Position numbers and translations under genes: made by a program
Assembly (NCBI GenBank): GCA_017848795.1
Contig: JAFIHG010000029.1
Coordinates: 1-64,000 of the forward strand
Reading direction: 5' to 3'
Origin: Candidatus Nanopelagicales bacterium
Lineage (GTDB): Bacteria; Actinomycetota; Actinomycetes; S36-B12; CAIYMF01
Length of the DNA stretch: 64,000 bases
In this document: piece by piece, positions 25,667 through 34,718 of the stretch
Layout: every line of letters begins with the position of its first letter
Numbering within the stretch: the first letter of the stretch is position 1
The notes under the pieces: model-generated
Database searches by the model: none
Seen by the model: the letters and a program-made list of their open reading frames with translations, nothing else
Told to the model about the DNA's origin: nothing

Positions 25667-26059
25667 GTGCAGCAGTCGGGTGGCGCGGTACGGGTCGACC
25701 AGTGGCTCTGGGCCGCCCGGTTCTTCAAGACGCGCTCGCAGGCGACCGCGGCGATCGCGGCAGGGCACGTCGAGCGGGACGGCCAGACGCTCAAGCCGGG
25801 GCGGCCCGTGACCCCGGGGGACCGGTTGCGCATCACCGTCGGGCAGCAGCGGTTCGTCATCGACGTACGCGCCACCGCGACGAAGCGCGGTTCGGCGGCC
25901 GTGGCTGCCCTCCTGTACGAGGAGACGCCCGAGAGCCGCGCCGAGCGGGAGCGCGCCGCGGAGCTGCGCCGGCTCGCCGCTCCGCTGGGCGCCGACCTGG
26001 GCCGGCGCCCGACCAAGCGCGACCGCCGCCGCATCGACGCCATGCGCCGCCCCACCTGA
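25667..26059 (+). CDS. S4-domain RNA-binding protein (Hsp15/HslR-like)
   Basis: A 130-residue protein with the S4 fold at 8-70: VRVDQWLWAARFFKTRSQATAAIAAGHVERDGQ (in parts), then LKPGRPVTPGDRLRIT. This is the pattern of Hsp15, which binds stalled 50S subunits carrying nascent chains. The basic C-terminal tail (RRPTKRDRRRIDAMRRPT) fits RNA contact. The GTG at 25667 was chosen because homology begins within six residues. The last four codons form part of a 79-bp repeat that recurs 1.66 kb away. Confidence 0.9.
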   Translation: MQQSGGAVRVDQWLWAARFFKTRSQATAAIAAGHVERDGQTLKPGRPVTPGDRLRITVGQQRFVIDVRATATKRGSAAVAALLYEETPESRAERERAAELRRLAAPLGADLGRRPTKRDRRRIDAMRRPT

Positions 26060-26124
26060 CGCGTGTCCCTGCTCGAATCGTCGCTAACTCCGTGAGTTAG
26101 CGACGATTCGAGCAGGGACGCGGG
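26046..26124. repeat. 79-bp direct repeat, left copy, containing palindrome P2 copy A
   Basis: Bases 26046-26124 are identical to 27708-27786. The repeat includes the last codons and stop of the S4 gene (GCCGCCCCACCTGA) followed by a long palindrome: 26-base arms GTCCCTGCTCGAATCGTC... at 26065-26090 and 26094-26119, perfectly paired around a 3-base loop. It lies between convergent genes and can serve as a bidirectional terminator. Confidence 0.92.
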
Positions 26125-26128
26125 TGCG

Positions 26129-27673
26129 TCAGCGGCAGCGCCAGACGAAGTCGTCGGCCCGGTCCGTGCCGCCAGTGGCCGGGTCGGTGAGGTACGTCGG
26201 CGGGCCGTCAGCGACCAGGTCGGAGTAGAAACTGTCGCGCACCCCGGTGTAACGAAGGACCGTCACCCAGGAGTCCGCGGCGACCTGCCCGTAGCCCATT
26301 GCGCGGGCTTGATAGTAGAGCCAGCTCTGCGCGACTCTCGAGGACGGGAACTCGTCGTCGAGCAGGTCGCCGAGCCCGCTGTTGTCGAGCGCGATGTACT
26401 GCGGACAGGTCACTGGTCGCCTGACTGCTCCGAACAGGGAGACCGTGGTGCGATCGGTCAACTGTGGCGCCAGCGTGTTGCTGGCCGCCACGGTGGCACC
26501 GTCGGGGATCGCGGCGAGGATACCGCGCGCTGATGCGACGGCCGCGCCGCGTACCAGCTGTGGTGGTGCCACCAGGTCGCGGAAGCCGAAGAACGGCAGC
26601 AGGACCACCGTCACCGCGAGACTGGCGCGGTACGCGCGCCGTCTCGCGGCTGGCTTCGTCCGGATCAGTGCATCGACGAAAGCGGCGAACACCACCGGTA
26701 CCAGGACGGCGCTGTAGTGATACCCGGTGCCGTGGTACGCGGGGTTGTCGGACAGGAATCGCCACGCCAGTGTCGGCACTGCGACGAGCAGCAACGGTGA
26801 GCGGAGGGCCAGGAAGCCTGTCGGAACCAGCAGCACGATGACGGTCCAGAGCGCAGGCAGGCTCGCGGCTCCCGCCACCATCTCGGTCAAGGTCCGCTCC
26901 GTCGCCTGCCCGCCATACGGGTACCGGCCATCGGCGTTGAACCTCGGTATCAGGAGTGTGACCGTCAGAACGGTGGCCGCGATGCCAGCGGCTGCCGTGA
27001 GTAGTCCGGTTCGCCGTGCACCGCGATGCGCCACCAGGACGCCGATCACCATCACAGTGATGCCGAGGTCCTCCTTCACCAGCACCAACGGCAGTGCCCA
27101 AAGGCATGCCGAGACAAGCCGGCCCCGGCCAAGTGCAGTCAGCGAAAACGCCAGGAACGGCACGGCGAACGCGACTTCATGGAAGTCGAACGCGACTGCT
27201 TGCGCGACTCCCCAGGACGCCCCGATGCCGATGCCGATAGCCAGGGCAGCACGCTCGCCGAACGCTTGTTGCGCCCACGCGGTGATTGGTGCAACGGAGA
27301 GTGCGAGCAGTACGGCTTGGGCGAGCAGGAGGGTGACTGCGTGCGGGAAGACATGGTAGACGGGCCCGAGGGTCGCGAGGATCGGCGAGAAGTGATCGCC
27401 CAGCAGATTGAAGGCGTCACCCTTGAGGGGGACTACCGGGCCTCGTCCCTCTGCGTAGCCGCGGACTGCCTGTTCGAAGATCCCCAGGTCGAAAGCTCGT
27501 GTCTGCATCATGTCGTGGCGGCGCACGGAGAGGACCGCGTAGATCGCGGTGAAGCACGCCGTGAGCAGCCATGGAAGAAGCCGTGGTGGCAGCGTCCGTT
27601 CATCCGCGCGTTGCCTGCGGCCGTGGACCGGTGCGAGAACGGATCGCCGGGCCAGACGCGTACTGCTCGCCAT
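26129..27673 (-). CDS. DUF2079 multi-pass membrane protein
   Basis: A 514-residue integral membrane protein of family DUF2079, with about nine to ten hydrophobic segments, beginning near LLPWLLTACFTAIYAVLSV. The conserved family signature lies at RAFDLGIFEQAVRGYAEGRGP, followed by LLGDHFSPIL. DUF2079 resembles GT-C glycosyltransferases; the acidic luminal loop with D-x-G-I-F fits that, but function is unproved. Its base use looks visibly less GC-rich than its neighbours. It stands alone, enclosed by 79-bp perfect direct repeats, which points to insertion or exchange of this gene. Confidence 0.88.
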   Translation of the reverse strand: MASSTRLARRSVLAPVHGRRQRADERTLPPRLLPWLLTACFTAIYAVLSVRRHDMMQTRAFDLGIFEQAVRGYAEGRGPVVPLKGDAFNLLGDHFSPILATLGPVYHVFPHAVTLLLAQAVLLALSVAPITAWAQQAFGERAALAIGIGIGASWGVAQAVAFDFHEVAFAVPFLAFSLTALGRGRLVSACLWALPLVLVKEDLGITVMVIGVLVAHRGARRTGLLTAAAGIAATVLTVTLLIPRFNADGRYPYGGQATERTLTEMVAGAASLPALWTVIVLLVPTGFLALRSPLLLVAVPTLAWRFLSDNPAYHGTGYHYSAVLVPVVFAAFVDALIRTKPAARRRAYRASLAVTVVLLPFFGFRDLVAPPQLVRGAAVASARGILAAIPDGATVAASNTLAPQLTDRTTVSLFGAVRRPVTCPQYIALDNSGLGDLLDDEFPSSRVAQSWLYYQARAMGYGQVAADSWVTVLRYTGVRDSFYSDLVADGPPTYLTDPATGGTDRADDFVWRCR

Positions 27674-27707
27674 GGGCGCCGAGCCTATTGTCGTTGGGGG
27701 CCCGGCG

Positions 27708-27786
27708 GCCGCCCCACCTGACGCGTGTCCCTGCTCGAATCGTCGCTAACTCCGTGAGTTAGCGACGATTCGAGCAGGGACGCGGG
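27708..27786. repeat. 79-bp direct repeat, right copy, containing palindrome P2 copy B
   Basis: Identical to 26046-26124 over all 79 bases, spaced by 1662 bp. The left 13 bases are a second copy of the 3' end of the S4 gene, although no S4 gene is here. The palindrome arms are at 27727-27752 and 27756-27781. It lies just after the stop of the VOC gene and upstream of the DUF2079 start. Confidence 0.92.
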
Positions 27787-27790
27787 GGCC

Positions 27791-28267
27791 TCAGGGGGTG
27801 GCGGCGGCGAGGAGGGCGTCGAGGTCGCGGCGCAGCAGCTGCTCGATGTCGGGTCCGACCTGCGCCAGCTGTACGAGCACCCCGCCGTTGTCGCGCGGGT
27901 GGACGAACACCTCCGACCAGTGCTCGCCGTACGACAGTCCGAAGGTAGGGATGCCGCGGGCGGTGAGGGTGTCGAGCGCCGCCGCCAGGTCCGGCACCCG
28001 GAACGTGATGTGGTGCAGCCCGCCGCGGCCCTCGGTCGCAGCGAAGAACTTGTCGAAGAAGGTGGATCCGGCGGTGGGCGCCATCAGCTCGAGCTTGCCG
28101 TTCGGCAGCGCCAGGGTGAGGACGACCGCGCCGATGTCGAGCACCTCGCCGTGCGAGAACCGCCCGCCGAGGGTGCCGGAGTAGAACGCCAGCAGGTCGG
28201 GCAGCGACGGCCCCGCGATCGCGACGTGGTCGTACGTCGCGTCGATGCCCTCCAGCAGCTCGCTCAT
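27791..28267 (-). CDS. VOC-family protein, methylmalonyl-CoA epimerase-like
   Basis: A 158-residue vicinal-oxygen-chelate protein with two beta-alpha-beta-beta-beta modules. Metal-ligand positions fit: His in DATYDHVAIAGP, Glu in KLELMAP, His in GGLHHITFRV, and Glu-like end VLVQLAQ, where the usual terminal ligand Glu appears as Gln. Methylmalonyl-CoA epimerases share the HVAIAV...FY pattern. With the fourth ligand altered, epimerase activity is uncertain and another VOC role is possible. It lies 25 bases after fbiB on the same strand and may share its transcript. Confidence 0.78.
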   Translation of the reverse strand: MSELLEGIDATYDHVAIAGPSLPDLLAFYSGTLGGRFSHGEVLDIGAVVLTLALPNGKLELMAPTAGSTFFDKFFAATEGRGGLHHITFRVPDLAAALDTLTARGIPTFGLSYGEHWSEVFVHPRDNGGVLVQLAQVGPDIEQLLRRDLDALLAAATP

Positions 28268-28292
28268 TCCGGCTCTCCGATCCGGGTCGGGG

Positions 28293-29648
28293 TCAGACGA
28301 TCCGGACGAAGTCGTCCGGCGTACGGGGCGGGCGTGCGGGCGGTGGAGTGTCGGCATGACCGACCGCGACGGCGCCGAGCGGCGCCCAGCTCGCCGGAAG
28401 TCCCAGCACCTCGTGCACCACATCGGGGCAGAACACCGTCGAGGAGATCCAGGCCGAGCCGAGATCCTCGGCCGCCAGCGCCACCAACAGGTTCTGGACC
28501 GCCGCACCCCCGGCGACGAGGAACAGGTCGCGCTCGAAGCCGCGGCGCCGCCCGTCCGGGTAGTCGTGGGCGGCACCGTCCAGGTCGGAGAACGCCAGCA
28601 CCAGGTACGGCGCACGGCGCAGCACCTCGCCGCGCCGCAACCGCTTGGCGACGCTCTCGTCGTCGTACCCGTCGAGGGTGCGCAGGTCGGACTCCCAGCG
28701 CTGCGCCATCGCGTCGAGCAGCCGGGTGCGGGTGCCGGGATCCTCGAGCAGCACGAAACGCCACGGGGTCGTGTGGTGCGGGCTCGGCGCGGTCACGGCC
28801 GCGCCCACGGCACGCAGCACGGCGCCGCGATCGACGGGCTCGGCGGTGAAGGAGCGGACCGTACGCCGGTGGTACGGGGCCTGCCGCCGGCCCTCGGCGA
28901 CGGCTTCGGCGGTGCCGAGCCGGAACAGGTCGAGCTCGGGGGAGCGCACCACGGCTGCGGCGCCCGGCCCGTCCCCGTCGGTGACCCGTGCCGCGAGGCC
29001 CCGGACGACGGCGACCGGTACGCCCGTGGCCTTGCCCTTGACCAGCTCGGCGGCGGCGGCGAGCTCGTCGGCGACCGCGGTGATCGTCATCTCGAGAGGG
29101 TGGCCGGCCGCGTCGGTACGCCCCCGGTGGTCGTCGAGCGGGTCGAGCCCGGCGACCCCGATCGCGACGTCGGTGAGCCCCTCGCGCCAGGGCCGGCCGA
29201 ACGTGTCGGTGACGAGCACCGCCAACCGTACGCCGAGAAGTTGTTGCAAGCGCTTGCGGATCCGGCGTGCGCTCGCGTCCGGGTCGAGGGGGAGCAGCAC
29301 GACGGTACCGGCGTCGGTGTTCGACGCGTCGACACCCGCGGCGGCCAGCACCAGGCCGTGGCGGGTCTCGACGATGCGGGTCGTGCCGCGCGTCGCGACC
29401 GTACGCACCGCCTCCGCGGTGATGGCGTCCTCGCGGTCGGCGGCGGCCACCACCCGGCCCTCGGCCTTGCTGACCACCTTGCTCGTGACGACGACGACGT
29501 CGCCGTCGGCGAGCCCACGCGAGCCGTCCGGCCAGCCGAGGTCCGCGGCCGCGACCAGGGCGGCCAGGTCGTCGCCGGGGCGTACCTCGGGCAGCCCGCG
29601 CACCCCGACGACGGTGAGGGCGGACGGCGTGGGTTGCGGAGCGCTCAT
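28293..29648 (-). CDS. fbiB: F420-0:gamma-glutamyl ligase / dehydro-F420 reductase FbiB
   Basis: A 451-residue two-domain enzyme like mycobacterial FbiB. Residues 1-245 are the CofE ligase ([60 protein letters not shown]), which adds glutamates to F420-0 with GTP. Residues about 255-451 are a nitroreductase-like FMN domain ([49 protein letters not shown]) that reduces dehydro-F420. Its ATG overlaps the stop of fbiA (TGATG). With FbiA and FbiC in this window, only FbiD (CofC) of the F420 pathway is missing. Confidence 0.96.
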   Translation of the reverse strand: MSAPQPTPSALTVVGVRGLPEVRPGDDLAALVAAADLGWPDGSRGLADGDVVVVTSKVVSKAEGRVVAAADREDAITAEAVRTVATRGTTRIVETRHGLVLAAAGVDASNTDAGTVVLLPLDPDASARRIRKRLQQLLGVRLAVLVTDTFGRPWREGLTDVAIGVAGLDPLDDHRGRTDAAGHPLEMTITAVADELAAAAELVKGKATGVPVAVVRGLAARVTDGDGPGAAAVVRSPELDLFRLGTAEAVAEGRRQAPYHRRTVRSFTAEPVDRGAVLRAVGAAVTAPSPHHTTPWRFVLLEDPGTRTRLLDAMAQRWESDLRTLDGYDDESVAKRLRRGEVLRRAPYLVLAFSDLDGAAHDYPDGRRRGFERDLFLVAGGAAVQNLLVALAAEDLGSAWISSTVFCPDVVHEVLGLPASWAPLGAVAVGHADTPPPARPPRTPDDFVRIV

Positions 29649-30679
29649 CACAAGGGACCCGGGGCGAGCGTGGCGGCGAGCGCGAGGGTGGCGGCGGCGA
29701 GAGCGGCGCTCGCGGCCGGGTCGGACATCAGCAGCGGTACGGCGCGGGTGGTGATCCCGCCCGCGTCGAGCTCGGCGACGGCGGCGGCGTCGCCCGCGAC
29801 GCCACCGCTCCCGTCGTGAACCAGCCACCCGTCGAGCAGGCCACCCGACGGGCGCGCACCGTAGTGACGGGCGACGGCGGCCGCGGTTGTCGCGACGCCG
29901 ATCGCGGGCAGGCAGGCGTCGGCCATGCCGTGCACGGGCGCCCCGCCCAGGATCGGCGAGACCCCGACGACCGGGCCCCGCGCGGCGCGTACGGCGTCCC
30001 GGATGCCGGGCACCTGCAGGATCGTGCCGACCGACACCACCGGGTTGCTGGGGGGCAGCACCACGACGTCGGCGTCCGTGATCGCCTCGACCACACCGGG
30101 TCCCGGCGCCGCGTCCGCACCGCCGACGAGGACGAACTCGCGCGCCGGCAGGGCCGCCCGGTGCCGGATCCACCACTCCTGGAAGTGGATCGCGCGGGTC
30201 GTGCCGGGCCGCTCGCCGTCGACGACGACGTGGGTCTCGACCCGGTCGTCGGTCATGGGCAGCAGGCGTACGCCCGGCTCCCACCGCGCGCACAGCGCCT
30301 CGGTCACCGCGGACAGCGGGTAGCCGGCGCGGAGCATCTCGGTGCGCACCAGGTGGGTGGCGGTGTCGCGGTCGCCGAGGCCGAACCAGGTCGAGGGCAT
30401 GCCGTACGCGGCGAGCTCCTCCTTGACCACGAACGTCTCGTGCTCCCGGCCCCACCCGCGCTCGGCGCTGATGCCCCCGCCGAGGGTGTACATGAGGGTG
30501 TCGAGGTCGGGGCAGATCTGCAGCCCGTACAGCTGGATGTCGTCACCGGTGTTGCCGACGACGGTCACCTCGGCGGTCGTGCCGCCGCGGCCGTCAGGGA
30601 ACGCGTCGCGCAGGTGGTCGCGCAGCCCGAGGAGGAACTTCGCGCCCCCCGTACCGCCGGCCAGCACCGTGATCCGCAC
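29648..30679 (-). CDS. fbiA: Phosphoenolpyruvyl transferase FbiA (CofD family)
   Basis: A 343-residue CofD-family enzyme that joins the activated phosphoenolpyruvyl/lactyl group to the deazaflavin Fo, making dehydro-F420-0 or F420-0. Family motifs: [17 protein letters not shown] at the start, [22 protein letters not shown], and [15 protein letters not shown] in the substrate site. The GTG at 30679 is the only start before the nucleotide-binding Gly-rich loop. It is the first gene of fbiA-fbiB and reads away from the vapBC pair and fbiC. Confidence 0.96.
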   Translation of the reverse strand: MRITVLAGGTGGAKFLLGLRDHLRDAFPDGRGGTTAEVTVVGNTGDDIQLYGLQICPDLDTLMYTLGGGISAERGWGREHETFVVKEELAAYGMPSTWFGLGDRDTATHLVRTEMLRAGYPLSAVTEALCARWEPGVRLLPMTDDRVETHVVVDGERPGTTRAIHFQEWWIRHRAALPAREFVLVGGADAAPGPGVVEAITDADVVVLPPSNPVVSVGTILQVPGIRDAVRAARGPVVGVSPILGGAPVHGMADACLPAIGVATTAAAVARHYGARPSGGLLDGWLVHDGSGGVAGDAAAVAELDAGGITTRAVPLLMSDPAASAALAAATLALAATLAPGPL

Positions 30680-30722
30680 CCGCGCGATCCTGCCACCAGC
30701 GCAGCCGGGGCCTCACGGCACG

Positions 30723-31136
30723 TCACTCCGGGCGCGCGGACGCCTCGTCCAGCCCGATCCCGACGACGTTGGCCACCCTGACCAGATCCACGTCGCGGGT
30801 GAGCAGGGTCGCCGAATGACGCCACGCCACGGTGGCGATCATGCAATCGACCATGCCCCGTGGGGTCACCCCCGTCTTCCGGCAGGACCGGTAGATCCGT
30901 GCCGCACCCTCGAAGTCGCTCACCGGGTCGAACCGCAGCAGCGGGAGGCGGGCCAGCAACCGCCGCAGCTGCGCGTACCGGTCGTCGTCGCCGGCACCCG
31001 CGAGCAGCTCCATGACGACCGGCTCGGTGACGGCGAGCCGGTCCCCGTGACCGATCAGCGCGGTCAGCCGCTCGTCGATCGGGCTGCCGGTCGCCCGGTC
31101 GTACTCGATCCACGCCGAGGTGTCCGCGAGGATCAC
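30723..31136 (-). CDS. VapC-type PIN-domain ribonuclease toxin
   Basis: A 137-residue PIN protein. Catalytic acids are visible at [13 protein letters not shown] (Asp), [12 protein letters not shown] (Glu), [13 protein letters not shown] (Asp) and [12 protein letters not shown] (Asp). This set is the Mycobacterium VapC pattern, so it is probably an active RNase of unknown target. The GTG at 31136 overlaps the antitoxin stop (GTGA). The pair sits between fbiA and fbiC in the F420 locus; there is no reason to link its function to F420. Confidence 0.93.
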   Translation of the reverse strand: MILADTSAWIEYDRATGSPIDERLTALIGHGDRLAVTEPVVMELLAGAGDDDRYAQLRRLLARLPLLRFDPVSDFEGAARIYRSCRKTGVTPRGMVDCMIATVAWRHSATLLTRDVDLVRVANVVGIGLDEASARPE

Positions 31137-31345
31137 GCGGCGCCGCGCGGTGCGCGGTCCGGCGGCACGTCGCCCAGCAGTCCCGCCCCCCGGACCGCCA
31201 GTGCTTCCTCGCGGCTCATCGGAGAGCCGGACAGGTGGCGCAGCGCGAGGTCGACTGCCTCGGTCTTGGTCCGCACCCCGAAACGCGCCATCACCGCCGT
31301 CAGGTACCTCTCCTCGATCTCGATGTTGGTCCGGACCCGCGCCAT
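31133..31345 (-). CDS. VapB-type antitoxin (Arc/MetJ-like, DUF2191)
   Basis: A 70-residue antitoxin. [19 protein letters not shown] followed by [17 protein letters not shown] is the ribbon-helix-helix found in Mycobacterium VapB of the DUF2191 type. The C-terminal half ([23 protein letters not shown]) is the flexible toxin-binding part. Its stop overlaps the toxin GTG. Upstream, GTGTACGGTAGGTGTATG contains a possible -10 (TACGGT) six bases before the ATG, so the message may be leaderless. It is divergent from fbiC. Confidence 0.92.
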   Translation of the reverse strand: MARVRTNIEIEERYLTAVMARFGVRTKTEAVDLALRHLSGSPMSREEALAVRGAGLLGDVPPDRAPRGAA

Positions 31346-31453
31346 ACACCTACCGTACACGTCGGCCGACCGTGGATCGGTGTGAGTGGCCCCGGGCAGG
31401 GGCGATGTGGGGCGCGCTCGGCCCTGATGTGGGGTGGCTCGTACTGTCGGGGG

Positions 31454-34048
31454 GTGCTGAGGGAACCGACGATCGGTGAGGTACGCCGTGCGCTCGCGCG
31501 TGCGGAGCGCGGAGTGGCACTGGACGCCGGTGAGGCAGGGGCGCTGCTCGCGGCGCGCGGCGAAGAGCTGGAACGTCTGCTGGCCGTCGCGTCGGGCGTG
31601 CGGGACAAGGCGCTCGCAGGCTGGGGCCGGCCGGGGGTCGTCACGTACTCCCGCAAGGTGTTCATCCCACTGACCCGGTTGTGCCGGGACCGTTGCCACT
31701 ACTGCACGTTCGCCACCGACCCGGCCGCGCTGCGCCGCGAGGGGCACGGCATGTACCTGTCCCCGGACGAGGTGCTCGCCATCGCCCGCGAAGGGGCGGC
31801 GCTCGGCTGCAAGGAGGCGCTGTTCACCCTCGGCGACCGCCCGGAGGACCGCTGGCCCGCCGCCCGCGAGTGGCTGGAGGCGGCCGGCTACCCCGACACG
31901 CTGTCGTACCTGCGCGCGATGGCGGTACGGGTGCTCGAGGAGACCGGGCTGCTGCCGCATCTGAACCCGGGCGTCATGGGGTGGGAGGAGCTCGCGCGGC
32001 TCAAGCCGGTCGCGCCGAGCATGGGGATGATGCTCGAGTCGACCAGCCGCCGGCTGTTCGACGAGCCCGGGGCGGTCCACCACGGCAGCCCGGACAAGGA
32101 CCCGGCGGTACGGCTGCGGGTGATCGAGGACGCCGGCCGGCACGCGGTGCCGTTCACGACGGGGATCCTGGTGGGGATCGGCGAGACGGCTGCCGACCGC
32201 GTCGAGTCGATCCTGGCGATCCGCACCGCGGCGCGCACGTACGGGCACGTGCAGGAGTGCATCGTGCAGAACTTCCGCGCCAAGCCGGACACCGCGATGC
32301 GCGACGCCGACGACCTCGACCTCGTCGAGTACGTCGCGACCCTCGCGGTCGCGCGGATCCTGCTCGGCACCCGGGTCTCGCTGCAGGCCCCGCCGAACCT
32401 GTCCGACCCCGCCGAGCTCGCGCTGCTGCTGCGCGCGGGCGTCGACGACTGGGGCGGGGTCAGCCCGCTCACGCCCGACCACGTCAACCCGGAACGGCCG
32501 TGGCCGCACCTGGCGGACCTGACGGCGCTCACCGCGGCGAGCGGTTTCGAGCTGCGCGAGCGGCTGACCGCGCATCCGCGGTACGTGCTGGCCGAGGACC
32601 CGTGGCTCGACCCGCGGATCCGTCCGCACGTACGCGCGCTCGCTGCCGCCGACGGGCTGGCGCGAGAAGACGCTGTGCCGCAAGGGCTTCCCTGGCAGGC
32701 CAACGACGACGACCACGCCCTGGCGTACGACGCGTTCGCTGCGAGCAGCAGCGGGCGTACCGACCTGCACGAGACCGTCGACACGACCGGGCGGAGCGGG
32801 GACCGGCGCAGCGACTTCGACGAGGTGTACGGCGACTGGGAGCAGATCGGCGCGCAGGCCGCGCGCGTCGACCGGTCGGCGCCGATCCGGCTCGACGGTG
32901 ACGAGCGCGCCGGCCTCGCGCTGGCGGCCGACGACCCCGCCGCGCTCGCCGCCGACGCCAACCACCCGTACGCGCTGGCGCTGTTCCACGCCGACGGTGC
33001 CGCGCTCGATGCGCTCGCCCGCATCGCCGACGACGTCCGCCGCGACACCGTCGGTGACGACGTGACCTACGTGGTCAACCGCAACATCAACTTCACGAAC
33101 GTCTGCTACACCGGGTGCCGGTTCTGCGCGTTCGCTCAACGCCGTACCGACGCCGACGCCTACACCTTGTCGCGCAAGGAGTTCGGCGACCGGGTCGAGG
33201 AGGCCTGGCTCGCCGGGGCGACCGAGGTGTGCGTGCAGGGAGGGATCCATCCCGATCTGCCCGGCACCGCGTACTTCGACCTGCTGCGCGAGACCAAGGC
33301 CCGCCGCCCCGAGATGCACTTCCACGGCTTCTCCCCGATGGAGGTCGTGAACGGGGCGTCACGCTCGGGGATGAGCGTGCGCGACTGGCTCACCGAGGCA
33401 AAGGCCGCCGGGCTCGACAGCGTGCCCGGCACCGCGGCGGAGATCCTCGACGACGAGGTCCGCTGGATCCTGACCAAGGGCAAGCTGCCCACCGCGTCGT
33501 GGATCGAGGTGATCACCACGGCGCACGAGCTCGGCATCCCGAGCAGCTCGACCATGATGTACGGCCACGTCGACGCGCCCAAGCACTGGCTGGCCCACCT
33601 GGTGCTGCTGCGCCGGCTGCAGGAGCAGACCGGCGGGTTCACCGAGTTCGTCGCGCTGCCCTTCATCCACCACAACGCCCCGGTCTACCTCGCCGGGGTC
33701 GCCCGGCCCGGACCCACGCCGCGGGAGAACCGGGTGGTGCACGCGATGGCGCGGCTGCTGCTGCACGGGGCGATCGCGCACGTGCAGACCTCCTGGGTCA
33801 AGCTCGGCACCGCGGGCGTACGGGTCATGCTCGACTCCGGCGCGGACGACCTCGGCGGCACGCTGATGGAGGAGACGATCAGCCGGATGGCCGGCTCCGA
33901 GCACGGCAGCCGCAAGTCGATCGCCGATCTCGAGGCGCTCGCCGCCGCTGCCGGACGACCGGCCCGCCAGCGCACCACCACGTACGGACCGGTCAGCGCC
34001 GAGCGCCTGGCGGCGGCCCGCCGGGCGGAGGCGCTCACGCTCGGCTGA
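31454..34048 (+). CDS. fbiC: Bifunctional Fo synthase FbiC (CofG-CofH)
   Basis: An 864-residue enzyme with two radical-SAM domains that make Fo, the deazaflavin of F420, from tyrosine and a pyrimidine precursor. The CofG half (about 60-390) has the 4Fe-4S motif CRDRCHYC; the CofH half (about 500-850) has CYTGCRFC. The length is close to mycobacterial FbiC. The start is GTG 31454, where homology begins ([15 protein letters not shown]). It is divergent from the vapBC pair; the 108-base gap contains two GATGTGGGG boxes (near 31402 and 31426) of unknown meaning. It shares the neighbourhood with fbiA and fbiB, which act after it. Confidence 0.97.
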   Translation: MLREPTIGEVRRALARAERGVALDAGEAGALLAARGEELERLLAVASGVRDKALAGWGRPGVVTYSRKVFIPLTRLCRDRCHYCTFATDPAALRREGHGMYLSPDEVLAIAREGAALGCKEALFTLGDRPEDRWPAAREWLEAAGYPDTLSYLRAMAVRVLEETGLLPHLNPGVMGWEELARLKPVAPSMGMMLESTSRRLFDEPGAVHHGSPDKDPAVRLRVIEDAGRHAVPFTTGILVGIGETAADRVESILAIRTAARTYGHVQECIVQNFRAKPDTAMRDADDLDLVEYVATLAVARILLGTRVSLQAPPNLSDPAELALLLRAGVDDWGGVSPLTPDHVNPERPWPHLADLTALTAASGFELRERLTAHPRYVLAEDPWLDPRIRPHVRALAAADGLAREDAVPQGLPWQANDDDHALAYDAFAASSSGRTDLHETVDTTGRSGDRRSDFDEVYGDWEQIGAQAARVDRSAPIRLDGDERAGLALAADDPAALAADANHPYALALFHADGAALDALARIADDVRRDTVGDDVTYVVNRNINFTNVCYTGCRFCAFAQRRTDADAYTLSRKEFGDRVEEAWLAGATEVCVQGGIHPDLPGTAYFDLLRETKARRPEMHFHGFSPMEVVNGASRSGMSVRDWLTEAKAAGLDSVPGTAAEILDDEVRWILTKGKLPTASWIEVITTAHELGIPSSSTMMYGHVDAPKHWLAHLVLLRRLQEQTGGFTEFVALPFIHHNAPVYLAGVARPGPTPRENRVVHAMARLLLHGAIAHVQTSWVKLGTAGVRVMLDSGADDLGGTLMEETISRMAGSEHGSRKSIADLEALAAAAGRPARQRTTTYGPVSAERLAAARRAEALTLG

Positions 34049-34156
34049 CCGACCTCGGCGCCGTCGCAGGGCCCGTACGGACGGTGTACGGGTAGCCCGA
34101 ACGGGCTACCCGCGCGCCCCCCCGGGCCGATCCGCCGCATTGTGCGGCCCCAGGGC

Positions 34157-34186
34157 TTGACGAGCGGGTAGTGACACGCGTGTAAT
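34157..34186 (+). promoter_or_regulatory. Promoter of the whiB gene with ACACGCGTGT palindrome
   Basis: A -35 TTGACG (34157-34162), an 18-bp spacer and a -10 TGTAAT (34181-34186). The palindrome ACACGCGTGT (34174-34183) overlaps the -10 box, so a dimeric regulator could control initiation. The leader to the GTG at 34285 would be about 90 bases. Confidence 0.6.
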
Positions 34187-34284
34187 TCCATCGACGTAGG
34201 CCGCTTACCAGAAAGTCCCTCCGGTCGACGTCACCGTCCGCTCCGCGTGTCGCGGCGGCGGTCCCCGCCCAAGGAGGTTCGGTC

Positions 34285-34566
34285 GTGACCGACATCAACG
34301 CAGCCATGGACGCCGAGGTCGTACGGCTACCGATGTCCGACACCGAAGAGCTGGACTGGCACGAGCGCGCCTTGTGCGCCCAGACCGATCCGGAGGCGTT
34401 CTTCCCGGAGAAGGGCGGCTCCACCCGCGACGCGAAGAAGATCTGCCTGTCCTGCGAAGTACGGGCCGAGTGCCTGGAGTACGCGCTGCTGCACGACGAG
34501 CGCTTCGGCATCTGGGGCGGGCTCTCCGAGCGCGAGCGCCGCCGTCTGAAGAAGGCCGCCGGCTAG
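34285..34566 (+). CDS. whiB2: WhiB-family iron-sulfur transcription factor (WhiB2/WhmD-like)
   Basis: A 93-residue WhiB protein with four cluster-binding cysteines (C31, C54, C57, C63), the turn motif GIWGGLSERERR and a basic C-terminus. The long N-terminal part and the place beside the envelope glycosyltransferase, manB and F420 genes match WhiB2/WhmD, which is needed for septation in mycobacteria and sporulation in Streptomyces (WhiB). The GTG start follows a strong AAGGAGG site nine bases upstream. The cluster is expected to be 4Fe-4S and to partner with the principal sigma factor. Confidence 0.94.
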   Translation: MTDINAAMDAEVVRLPMSDTEELDWHERALCAQTDPEAFFPEKGGSTRDAKKICLSCEVRAECLEYALLHDERFGIWGGLSERERRRLKKAAG

Positions 34567-34718
34567 CAGCGGCACGACCTCGTGATCGGCGGGCCGGCCG
34601 CCCGCGCGGGCCGGCCTACCGGCCCGGTGACGTCCCGTAAGGTGTCCGGGTCCGCGGGCAGGGCGCGTGTCGACGCCCCGCAGCGCCCGCGCCGATCGTC
34701 CAGGAGATCGCCCGCCCC

